Virus record (IMG/VR): IMGVR_UViG_3300010885_022212
Location: 1-44,778 of that record
Source: a virus
Length of the DNA: 44,778 nucleotides
Direction: 5' to 3' (one strand)
The number at the start of each line of letters is the position of its first letter. The first letter of the stretch is position 1. Made by a program: the position numbers and the translations under genes. A model generated the notes under the pieces. It was not told the origin of the DNA. It was given only the letters and a program-made list of their open reading frames with translations, and did not search any database. This document shows, in pieces, positions 18,001 through 24,604 of this stretch.

Positions 18001-19788
18001 AATGTAACCGGTTCGGGTATTAATTACATAAACGGCAATGTTGGATTAGGCACTTTAACTCCTCGCAGTAAATTGGATCTTAATGCCGGAGTTATAGCCG
18101 GAGTTGCTAATATTAGAGGGGTTTCTAATTCTGGAGCTTATTCTATATGGGGTGGTTTAGGGACAGATGGAGCTATAGATGGAGGTTATGTACAATTGTA
18201 TGGTAGTGCTCACACTGGTTATCCAAATTTATTATTATTTGGAAACTCTTCTTCCAATGAAACAATGCGCATTGCTTCAAACGGCAATGTAGGAATAAAC
18301 GATACTGCTCCCTCTGAAAAGCTATCAGTCACTGGTAATATTAGAGCCACAGGCACCCTCAACATAGGAGGTACCAGCTTACTCCATGGCCCGTTATGGT
18401 TGGGTAGACAAGACGCTTCATTGGAAGGAGGACAATTAACTTTTGCCAAAGCATTAGATAATACAGAAGCTTGGACCATTGATGTTTTCGGAAATGATGC
18501 ATCTCCTCGTTTAAGATTTTTTACTTCTAACGAAAAGATGACCATTTTAAACAATGGCAAAGTTGGAATAGGAACCGCTGCTCCTACTAGAACATTAGAA
18601 GTAAACGGAGATTTCCAAGCAACTAACATTTATGGATCTTTAAATGTAAATCAAATAGCCGGGACTCTTTTAACCTCTCAAGGCGGAACAGGCGGCGCCA
18701 CCGCTTCAGCGGGTGCAAAGAATTTATTAGACGGGATAGGCACTGGTACATCTGGTTATGTTTTAAAAACAGGAGGTGCTGGAAATTATTATTGGGCAGC
18801 AGAAACGGGAGCCACCGTCCAAGTAGGAACTCTTATAAATTCTACTCGGGCGGCATGGACGGCCACGGCCTCTCAAACTGTATTCACGGCCCCTTCTTAT
18901 ACAACCGGAGCCAATCAATTAAGAGTATATGTTAATGGCGTTCGCCAAACCACCAATGATTACGCAGAAACATCTACAACTTCTTTTACATTAACAGTTG
19001 GTTGTAATGCTGGAGATTATGTTTTAGCAGAGGTGGATGGATATTATACATATCCAAACATAGCGTCTGCAGTAGTGTTTAGCCCCACAGGCAATGTCGC
19101 TGCTATAAATGTTCAATCTGCAATAGCAGAGCTAGATACAGAAAAATTTGATAAAACTGGGGGACCTATTTCCGGGGATGTAACAATGTCTGCTGCTAAA
19201 ATAACCTTAGCTGCAGGAACTACCACTAAACCGCCTTTAGTGTTTTCATCTGGTGCAACCCTTAGTAGTTTATTGGCTGGCGCCGTGGAATGGGACGGTT
19301 CTAAACTATATGTCACATATACTGCGGGCCCTACAAGAAAAACAGTGGCCACAGAAGATTATGTAACCACGGCCTTAGGATCTTATGCCCCTAAAGCAGC
19401 TCCTGCTTTCACAGGAGCTTGCCAAATTGGTGTAAGTGGAACTAATGGTAGTCTTTTAGTTTACGGCGACATAAATGCCACAGGCGATGTAATTGCTGCT
19501 TATGCCCCCTCAGATATAAGACTTAAATCTAACATAGTTCCTATATCCGATGCGTTAAACAAAATTGATAAAATTTCTGGTGTTGAATTTATATGGAATA
19601 ATAAACAGCAACTTTATAAAGGCAAGGATGTGGGAGTTATTGCCCAGGAAATAGAAAAAGTCTTACCCGAAGTGGTAGCCGTCAGACATGATGGATATAA
19701 TGGGGTAAAATATGAAAAAATTGTGGCTCTATTAATTGAAGGTATTAAAGAATTAAGAAAAGAAGTAGAGGAGTTAAAAAGAAAGTAA
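15064..19788 (+). CDS. Long tail fibre: Cys-rich YadA-head-like repeats, C-terminal S74 intramolecular chaperone
   Basis: This 1574-aa fibre has clear modules. Residues 1-50 contain ITDLSRAPILRSSDLFVAA, a probable virion-anchoring start that resembles the N-terminus of the 33680-39145 fibre. Residues ~118-450 hold about 20 repeats of ~15 residues (S.IGGG..N), like the beta-roll heads of YadA-type trimeric adhesins. Residues ~485-625 are a second Cys-rich Asn/Thr repeat zone (NTGTMCNTGYFHNEGTICNT). Then come two ~95-aa fibre repeats (about 656-845; DGVTTKFS...GLIQRP..DF), a shared module at about 900-965 ending [16 protein letters not shown], and more fibre repeats. The last 92 residues are a peptidase S74 chaperone starting at Ser1483-Asp (SDIRLKSN) with GVIAQEI and a coiled-coil end. 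S74 domains trimerise the fibre and then cut themselves off before that Ser. Thirty-one of its ~33 cysteines lie before residue 622. Confidence 0.88.
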   Translation: MDPLITNGEIKITDLSRAPILRSSDLFVAATHLDGSADITTQAISSCVLLDYVLSHGPYNFGANLSSIGVHTNPTLDGCFVCDINAKHYSIIPSNPAWPQSQSQPEAPNCTTDSYYSNIGGGTGNVVWGTESTIGGGCYNTVMDSNSVIAGGKNNIINCCESSIGGGGNNISCGIYTTIGGGNCNVANQEASTIAGGKLNLITTPELTNITYRGGVISGGTNNALSGCYGFIGGGFHNDSTGNHSVIVAGECNNIDSHHSFIGGGEFNNIASGNCSVIIGGGSNIISGGASILIGGTHNNINGIYSVVNGGYTNSITGEYSYIGTGDHNHISGNNSSVVAGVCNFIASDHSFIGTGLCNSAIQTHASVLNGRCNNSLGEFSAILNGQNNVALGSNSTVLNGCVNTASGNCSLIGGGCYNIASNAYSTILGGHHNSASAVHSFIAGGSYNSSNSYNNTFILGSTISATRVDFTYVNNLSSGNEIYAANNVCSINQCATDCIGSGNNICATNTICGNYICGRSCVSTPRSFSSICASTPLISSQYAYISEKLYGNIIYANKCVHTTDIESSTITNIGTLTNVGQLTSVGSICNYGAFNNTGTMCNTGYFHNEGTICNTTGSICSNSDIVVGTTGRFLSGGQDLLELFNSYTAGSGFYKTPYVVQFIGDGVTTKFSDSNFPSINPNNFLISIAGLIQRPYIDFTSNLSNKGSVVFSSPPPAGQLINIYANQSSEVGKSIVGFYNPQYTTFIADGTSLDYSIPSEVYNGTDPNGYLVSVTGLVQRPTTDFTVLSANDGLNGIIHFVAPPPLNGAVTIHSFKFSTISIFNSIFNYLSASNFNIPISSFTAPGITAAHIVATSDIYTPFINATRIAGSTVSGNLTITGNLSTLGTTTFVGSIISNTSALSVINYGPSPALWVGQYSTAGDIASFYDLDQQREVLHVGGINGINPNVGILTSTPNKTLTVVGEISATGSLFSSGNLNVTGSGINYINGNVGLGTLTPRSKLDLNAGVIAGVANIRGVSNSGAYSIWGGLGTDGAIDGGYVQLYGSAHTGYPNLLLFGNSSSNETMRIASNGNVGINDTAPSEKLSVTGNIRATGTLNIGGTSLLHGPLWLGRQDASLEGGQLTFAKALDNTEAWTIDVFGNDASPRLRFFTSNEKMTILNNGKVGIGTAAPTRTLEVNGDFQATNIYGSLNVNQIAGTLLTSQGGTGGATASAGAKNLLDGIGTGTSGYVLKTGGAGNYYWAAETGATVQVGTLINSTRAAWTATASQTVFTAPSYTTGANQLRVYVNGVRQTTNDYAETSTTSFTLTVGCNAGDYVLAEVDGYYTYPNIASAVVFSPTGNVAAINVQSAIAELDTEKFDKTGGPISGDVTMSAAKITLAAGTTTKPPLVFSSGATLSSLLAGAVEWDGSKLYVTYTAGPTRKTVATEDYVTTALGSYAPKAAPAFTGACQIGVSGTNGSLLVYGDINATGDVIAAYAPSDIRLKSNIVPISDALNKIDKISGVEFIWNNKQQLYKGKDVGVIAQEIEKVLPEVVAVRHDGYNGVKYEKIVALLIEGIKELRKEVEELKRK

Positions 19789-19803
19789 TAAATTTATTAA
19801 ATT

Positions 19804-20415
19804 ATGACAAAAGTTAAAAGTTCAACATTAGATTTAACAAATCTTTCAGCAATAGCCGCCGCCACCGGCGGAGCCACCTACACAGGCGCTTGGACCCCTG
19901 GGAGCGGTGGAACTTTTGTTTCTACTTCTTGTTCTGGAAATGCAGCAACCGCTAGTGCTTGTACCGGCAACGCAGCTACAGCTACAAATGCAACCGCATT
20001 GCGCAATGCTGCCACCACCGCATACATACTCGCAGCTCTTTCCGGTGCTAGTACGATAGTACAAACTGACACATACGGGTCCATAACAGCCACCGGAGAC
20101 GTAACCGCATATTCAGATGCTAAACTTAAAGAAAATGTAAAAACTATTGACAATGCTTTGGATAAAACATTAAAATTAAGAGGAGTCTATTATAATAAAA
20201 TAGATGATCAAACGAAGCGTCAAAATGTTGGAGTTATAGCCCAGGAAATTAAAGAAATTTTACCAGAAGTGGTACATTGCGTTGATTCAGAGAATGAAGA
20301 TTCTATTTTATCAGTTAGTTACGGCAACATTGTTGCTCTTCTTATAGAAGCTATTAAAGAACAACAAAAACAAATAGAAGATTTAAAGAAGGTTGTTACT
20401 AAGTTAAATAAATAA
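19804..20415 (+). CDS. Short fibre protein with C-terminal S74 chaperone, 203 aa
   Basis: The protein is almost half S74 domain: residues 104-203 start at Ser104-Asp (SDAKLKENV), include [19 protein letters not shown] and end in a coiled coil ([20 protein letters not shown]). The N-terminal 103 residues are a Thr/Ala/Gly-rich fibre segment with repeated GNAATA ([20 protein letters not shown]), typical of phage fibres. Self-cleavage before Ser104 would leave a tiny mature fibre. The domain is clearly related to the S74 end of the preceding gene, which lies 15 nt upstream. It could be a separate short fibre, or a detached fibre tip with its own chaperone that assembles with the upstream fibre. 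It overlaps nothing and joins the next gene through TAATATG. Confidence 0.8.
   Translation: MTKVKSSTLDLTNLSAIAAATGGATYTGAWTPGSGGTFVSTSCSGNAATASACTGNAATATNATALRNAATTAYILAALSGASTIVQTDTYGSITATGDVTAYSDAKLKENVKTIDNALDKTLKLRGVYYNKIDDQTKRQNVGVIAQEIKEILPEVVHCVDSENEDSILSVSYGNIVALLIEAIKEQQKQIEDLKKVVTKLNK
20403..20410 (+). promoter_or_regulatory. Possible late promoter inside the end of the mini-fibre gene
   Basis: GTTAAATA, with its TAAATA core at 20405-20410, is exactly 6 nt before the ATG at 20417, the same spacing as the better candidates. It overlaps the last codons and stop of the upstream gene, so codon choice (TTA AAT AAA TAA) could have produced it by chance. Confidence 0.3.
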
Positions 20416-20416
20416 T

Positions 20417-22294
20417 ATGAGTTTCGTCAAAGCCACTTTAAATATGTTTGAAATTCCACTCAGTGGAGTTTTAGCCGGTAAAAACTCTGTAGTCAATCAT
20501 GATAACAGTTTCATTATCGGATCGAACATGATGTCAACATCAGCAAATGTTTTATTTGTTAATAGTTTAAGTGCTTCTGGCAAAATTTTTGGAGTTACTG
20601 ATGGTAGCATGGTTAACTCTGTAGGAGGAAAAAGAGGCAATGTAACCTTAGAAATTCCGGATGTTAATTACCTGGAAACAACTTTACAAAGTATTGAGCA
20701 AACTCTTTATTCTAAATTAGATTTAGTAGGAGGTACCATTGTTGGAGATCTTACAGTCACGGGAGGAATATCTGCACAGGGAGGAGTTCATTTTGCCAAT
20801 ACCATATTTTCCACAACCTCTTCTTTAAGTGTGGTCAACACTGGGTACGGCCCCGCTCTTTATGTATATCAAGGCAAAGGATCTGGAGATGTCGCTTCTT
20901 TCTATGACGGTGACGGAATAGAAGTTTTACATATAGGAAACGCAAAAAATACAGCAGGGCTGGATCCATCTGGGGTCATTGGGATTAAAACCTCTAATCC
21001 CAACAAAACTTTAACGGTTGTGGGTGAAATCAGTGCTACCTCAGATATTACCACTTCTGGTAAATTTAAAGGAGATGGAACTTCTTTGACATTGCCTTTG
21101 GCAACCTCTGGTCTTGCAGGTGTATTTAAATTAGGAGCTGGGTTATCTTTGGATCCGAACGGCGCTTTGAATATTGCCAATATTTTCACCGGTGCCACTG
21201 GAGCTACGGGTCCCATTGGAGCCTCTGGAGCCACTGGACCTCTAGGAATTACTGGAGCTACGGGACCTTCCGGGCCTATCGGATTTTCGGGCTCTCCTGG
21301 TCAAACAGGGACCCAAGGATCTACTGGAGCCACTGGATTGGGCGCTACTGGAGCCACTGGCATTCAAGGTCCAAACGGCGCCACTGGACCCTTTGGTGCC
21401 ACCGGCCTTGGAGCCACCGGCGCCACAGGCATTCAAGGCCCGAGTGGGGCGACAGGTCCTCAGGGTATTCAAGGAACTCCTGGAGGAGCCACTGGGCTTC
21501 AGGGTCCTACAGGAGCCACGGGATTAGGAGCCACCGGAGTTCAGGGGCCAGCCGGCATTCAAGGGGCCACTGGAATAGGAGTTCAGGGACTTAGTGGTAA
21601 TCCAGGAGCTACTGGAGTCATGGGTCCCGCCGGGCCTGTAGGTGCTACTGGAATAGGTGCCACCGGACTTCAGGGCACTATAGGAATACAAGGAATTCAA
21701 GGTCCAAGCGGGGCCACGGGTATTCAGGGTGCCACTGGTTTAGGAGCAACCGGCATTCAAGGACCCACAGGTGCCACGGGAATACAGGGTGTCTCTGGTT
21801 TATCTGGTAGTCTAGGACAAACTGGACCCACAGGTGCTACTGGTATTCAGGGAGCCACAGGAATACAAGGTGCTACTGGTATTCAGGGAGCCACTGGTGC
21901 AAACTTAGACAGTACTAAACTTCCTCTAGCAGGTGGAACCATGACTGGTGGGATAAATCTTCTCTACGTCACAGAAACATATGCAGTCCCTTCCATTGTA
22001 TCCAATGCAGTTGCTTTTGATTTAACATCTGCCTCTTTATTTAGATTAACTCTAAATTCTACAGTCACTATAACCTTTACAAACACCCCAACTGCTCCAA
22101 AAGTTTATAGTTTTGCTTTACAGACTATAGGAGACGGAACTGCTAGAGCCATTACTTGGCCCACTACTATTAAATGGCCAACAGGAGTTGCACCCACCGT
22201 AACATCTACTCTTAATAAAGTAGATACATACAGCTTTCTCACATCAGATGGTGGCTCCAACTGGTATGGATATATAGGTTATCAGGGACATTAA
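20417..22294 (+). CDS. Collagen-like tail fibre, 625 aa
   Basis: Residues ~20-55 ([20 protein letters not shown]) match the post-head segment of the 15064-19788 fibre (TFILGSTISATRVDFTYVNN). Residues ~135-208 match that fibre's module with GDVASFYD and [14 protein letters not shown]. From about 259 to 494 the protein is an almost uninterrupted Gly-X-Y collagen-like stretch, rich in GATG and GIQG triplets. The last ~130 residues are a globular tip ([11 protein letters not shown], then [16 protein letters not shown] and a Tyr/Gly-rich end GYIGYQGH), a type common at phage fibre ends. It is followed 2 nt later by a tail-fibre assembly chaperone that probably acts on it. The collagen stretch should form a stiff trimeric shaft. 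It lacks an S74 domain. Confidence 0.85.
   Translation: MSFVKATLNMFEIPLSGVLAGKNSVVNHDNSFIIGSNMMSTSANVLFVNSLSASGKIFGVTDGSMVNSVGGKRGNVTLEIPDVNYLETTLQSIEQTLYSKLDLVGGTIVGDLTVTGGISAQGGVHFANTIFSTTSSLSVVNTGYGPALYVYQGKGSGDVASFYDGDGIEVLHIGNAKNTAGLDPSGVIGIKTSNPNKTLTVVGEISATSDITTSGKFKGDGTSLTLPLATSGLAGVFKLGAGLSLDPNGALNIANIFTGATGATGPIGASGATGPLGITGATGPSGPIGFSGSPGQTGTQGSTGATGLGATGATGIQGPNGATGPFGATGLGATGATGIQGPSGATGPQGIQGTPGGATGLQGPTGATGLGATGVQGPAGIQGATGIGVQGLSGNPGATGVMGPAGPVGATGIGATGLQGTIGIQGIQGPSGATGIQGATGLGATGIQGPTGATGIQGVSGLSGSLGQTGPTGATGIQGATGIQGATGIQGATGANLDSTKLPLAGGTMTGGINLLYVTETYAVPSIVSNAVAFDLTSASLFRLTLNSTVTITFTNTPTAPKVYSFALQTIGDGTARAITWPTTIKWPTGVAPTVTSTLNKVDTYSFLTSDGGSNWYGYIGYQGH
21191..21898 (+). 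repeat. Collagen-like coding repeats (Gly-X-Y)
   Basis: In-frame 9- and 18-nt units encoding GATG and GIQG triplets make up this segment. The nucleotide units are degenerate (gcc/gct/gca, act/acc), so it is a coding repeat under protein-level constraint, prone to length change by slippage or recombination with the similar stretch on the minus strand at 37962-38992. Confidence 0.8.
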
Positions 22295-22296
22295 TT

Positions 22297-22782
22297 ATGA
22301 AATTATATTGCTTAGTAGAAGACAGAAAAGATGAAGAAGGTAATGTTTATAAGAGTATAAACCAAGGTCCCACAGAATTGCCGCAAAACACTTCATTTGT
22401 TTCTAATTTAAATTCTTTAGACGAAACCTCTCTTAAAGAATTGGGATGGTTGCCTTATAAAAAGCAATCAGAAGACAAAGAAGTTTATGTTTCTTCTAAA
22501 TATGAAATTTTAGAAGACAAAGTAATTGAAATTATAGAAACCAGAAATAAAACCGAAGAAGAATTAAACATTGATAAAGAAAAGAGAGAATATTATCTAT
22601 GGCAAGATTTGAGAAAACAAAGAGATCAGTTGTTGTCTGAATCTGATAAAATGGTCATGGTGGACAAGTGGGAAAAAATGAATGAATTTGAAAGAGAAAG
22701 GATATCCACATATCGTCAATCTTTAAGAGACTTGCCAGATTTAACCAAAGATCCTGCCGAAGTAAACTTTCCAGTTCTTTAA
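22297..22782 (+). CDS. Tail fibre assembly chaperone-like protein, 161 aa
   Basis: The C-terminal half carries the pattern of phage tail-assembly chaperones: WQDLRKQRDQLLSESD (about 106-121), then ISTYRQSLRDLPDL (about 138-151) and a closing PAEVNFPVL, matching the family layout of LR..RD.LL..sD, then YRq.LRDlp and a final P...fP. The N-terminus (MKLYCLVEDRKDEEGNVY) is beta and variable, followed by a Glu/Lys-rich middle. Such proteins help trimerise or fold the distal tip of the fibre encoded immediately upstream, here the collagen-like fibre 2 nt away. The protein is cytoplasmic and usually not found in the virion. Length fits the family. Confidence 0.8.
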   Translation: MKLYCLVEDRKDEEGNVYKSINQGPTELPQNTSFVSNLNSLDETSLKELGWLPYKKQSEDKEVYVSSKYEILEDKVIEIIETRNKTEEELNIDKEKREYYLWQDLRKQRDQLLSESDKMVMVDKWEKMNEFERERISTYRQSLRDLPDLTKDPAEVNFPVL

Positions 22783-22786
22783 TTTT

Positions 22787-24556
22787 ATGTCTTTCTTATT
22801 TGCCCAGCGCAGGAGTTTTTCGAATTCTTTGTCCGTCAAAGGCCTCGGAACATTTAATAGAATTGCAGCGACCGACGGCTGTTCTTTGGCTCTTAAAAGT
22901 GATGGCACATTAATTGGATGGGGAATTGGCCCTCACCTTATCATTCCTTCTAGTGCTAATTCAGGGGTGGTGGACATTAAAGTAAGCCAGCAAGGTTGTT
23001 TGGCTCTTAAAAGTGATGGTTCAGTGATAGGATGGGGCACTAATTGGTATGGTGAATTCACCATTCCTATTGGAGTTAGTTCTAAAGTGGTGAGTATTTC
23101 CCTGGGCGGCCATCATTCTCTAGCTCTTAAAAGTGATGGCACTGTAGTTGGCTGGGGGGATAATAGTTACGGCCAAATTACTATTCCTTCTAGTGCCACT
23201 TCTGGTGTGGTGGCTATTGCTTGTGGGTATTACCATTCTCTAGCTCTTAAAAGTGATGGATCTGTAATTGCCTGGGGATTTAATAATTTTGGTCAAACCA
23301 CTATTCCTATTAGTGCTAATTCTAATGTGGTTGCTATTGCTGCAGGTGGCTTCCATTCTCTAGCTCTTAAAAGTAATGGCACTGTAGTTGGCTGGGGGAG
23401 CTATGTTTATGGAGAGCTCGCCATTACAGATTCTAATGTGGTGGCTATTGCTGCTAGTGGGAATGTTTCCTTGGCTCTTAAAAGTGATGGCTCTGTAATT
23501 AGTGCCGGACAATGGGCGTTCTACAACGCCAATACCAATCAAATGTATTATGTCGGGGTCACCAATCCCACTAGTGTTAGTTCTGGCGTGGTTACTATTG
23601 ATACCTCTAGTCGAAGTTGTTTAGCCATTAAAAGTGATGGCTCTATAATTGGTTGGGGGGATAATAGTGTCGGCCAAATTACTATTTCTACTACAACCCT
23701 TTCTAGAGCAGCCTGTGCAAAAAGAATTGCTGCTGGCCGCACCCATTCTCTAGCTCTTAAAAGTGATGGATCTGTAATTGCCTGGGGATTGAATAATTTT
23801 GGTCAAACCACTATTCCTTCTAGTGCCACTTCTGGTGTGGTGGCTATTGCTGGCGGCTGGCGCCATTCTCTAGCTCTTAAAAGTGACGGCTCTGTAATTG
23901 CCTGGGGAGATAATTTTTATGACCAAACTACTATTCCTTCTAGTGCCACCTCTGGTGTGGTGGCTATTGATTGTGGGGATTACCATTCTCTAGCTCTTAA
24001 AAGTGACGGCTCTGTAATTGCCTGGGGATATGGTGTTGACGGTCAAACCACCATTCCATCCAGTGCCACTTCTGGTGTGGTGGCTATTGCTTGTGCCCAA
24101 TATTATTCTCTAGCCCTTAAAAGTGACGGCTCTGTAATCTCCTGGGGGCGTAATAGTGTCGGTCAAGCCCCCATTCCATCCAGTGCTGCTTCTGGTGTGG
24201 TGGCTATTGCTTGTGGCGTCGAGTATTCCATGGCCCTTAAAAGTGACGGCTCTGTGATTGGTTGGGGAATCAATATTTACGGGACGTCACCCGTTATTCC
24301 ATCCAGCGCGCTTTCTGGTGTAGTGGCTATTGCTTGTGGTGGCAACCATTATCTAGCACTTAAAAGTGACGGCTCTGTAATTGCCTGGGGATATAATAAT
24401 TATGGTCAAACCACCATTCCATCCAGCGCACTTTCTGGTGTAGTGGCTATTGCTGGCGGCAGCGAGCATTCCATGGCCCTTAAAAGTGACGGCTCTGTAA
24501 TTGCCTGGGGAAATAATAGTAGTGGTCAAACCACTGTTCCAGCATCTTTAACTTAA
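22787..24556 (+). CDS. RCC1-repeat protein with 14 repeats (two seven-bladed propellers), 589 aa
   Basis: After a 22-residue N-terminus (MSFLFAQRRSFSNSLSVKG) the whole protein is RCC1-type repeats of ~40 residues, each with SLALKSDGSVIAWG..N..GQTTIP followed by SGVVAIA.G. Fourteen S(L/M)ALKSDG-type blade starts can be placed at residues 33, 72, 111, 151, 191, 228, 278, 321, 361, 401, 441, 481, 522 and 562. After the seventh the sequence changes to STTTLSRAACAKRIAAG and restarts. The beginning (FNRIAATDGCSLALK) and the restart (AKRIAAGRTHSLALK) match, giving two units of about 278 residues (23-300 and 312-589), each fitting one seven-bladed propeller. Repeat 6 is irregular with a ~10-residue insertion. 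There is no signal peptide or attachment domain. It lies between the fibre chaperone and the LamG protein, so a role as a fibre tip or surface-binding protein is inferred. Confidence 0.85.
   Translation: MSFLFAQRRSFSNSLSVKGLGTFNRIAATDGCSLALKSDGTLIGWGIGPHLIIPSSANSGVVDIKVSQQGCLALKSDGSVIGWGTNWYGEFTIPIGVSSKVVSISLGGHHSLALKSDGTVVGWGDNSYGQITIPSSATSGVVAIACGYYHSLALKSDGSVIAWGFNNFGQTTIPISANSNVVAIAAGGFHSLALKSNGTVVGWGSYVYGELAITDSNVVAIAASGNVSLALKSDGSVISAGQWAFYNANTNQMYYVGVTNPTSVSSGVVTIDTSSRSCLAIKSDGSIIGWGDNSVGQITISTTTLSRAACAKRIAAGRTHSLALKSDGSVIAWGLNNFGQTTIPSSATSGVVAIAGGWRHSLALKSDGSVIAWGDNFYDQTTIPSSATSGVVAIDCGDYHSLALKSDGSVIAWGYGVDGQTTIPSSATSGVVAIACAQYYSLALKSDGSVISWGRNSVGQAPIPSSAASGVVAIACGVEYSMALKSDGSVIGWGINIYGTSPVIPSSALSGVVAIACGGNHYLALKSDGSVIAWGYNNYGQTTIPSSALSGVVAIAGGSEHSMALKSDGSVIAWGNNSSGQTTVPASLT
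22883..24556 (+). repeat. Tandem ~120-bp coding repeats (RCC1 blades)
   Basis: Blade units recur every 120 bp in most of the gene. Units are most alike in the second half. The 76-bp stretch 23233-23308 (blade 4) equals 23743-23818 (blade 8) except for one base, which points to recent duplication or gene conversion between the two propellers. Confidence 0.85.
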
Positions 24557-24590
24557 CAGAAGAGTTATACTATCATAGTTAACCATTCTT

Positions 24591-24598
24591 GATAAATA
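24591..24598 (+). promoter_or_regulatory. Candidate T4-type late promoter, 6 nt before ATG
   Basis: GATAAATA lies in the 48-nt gap after the RCC1 gene, with its TAAATA core (24593-24598) exactly 6 nt before the ATG at 24605. It differs from the T4 late consensus only at the first base. Confidence 0.55.
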
Positions 24599-24604
24599 GT
24601 ATAG

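Noticed and set aside
18219-18629. 136-aa minus-strand frame within the S74 fibre gene
   Set aside because: Shadow of a well-supported plus-strand fibre; the sequence has no domain and no start context.
20902-21234. 110-aa minus-strand frame within the collagen fibre gene
   Set aside because: Low-complexity antisense shadow of conserved fibre sequence.
22883-24540. Regularly spaced repeats that could suggest a CRISPR array
   Set aside because: Units are ~120 bp, contiguous and in one long RCC1 reading frame; there are no constant repeats separated by unique spacers.
24566-24583. Short palindrome around ACTATCATAGT after the RCC1 gene as a terminator
   Set aside because: The stem is five A/T-rich pairs with a one-base loop and no T-run.
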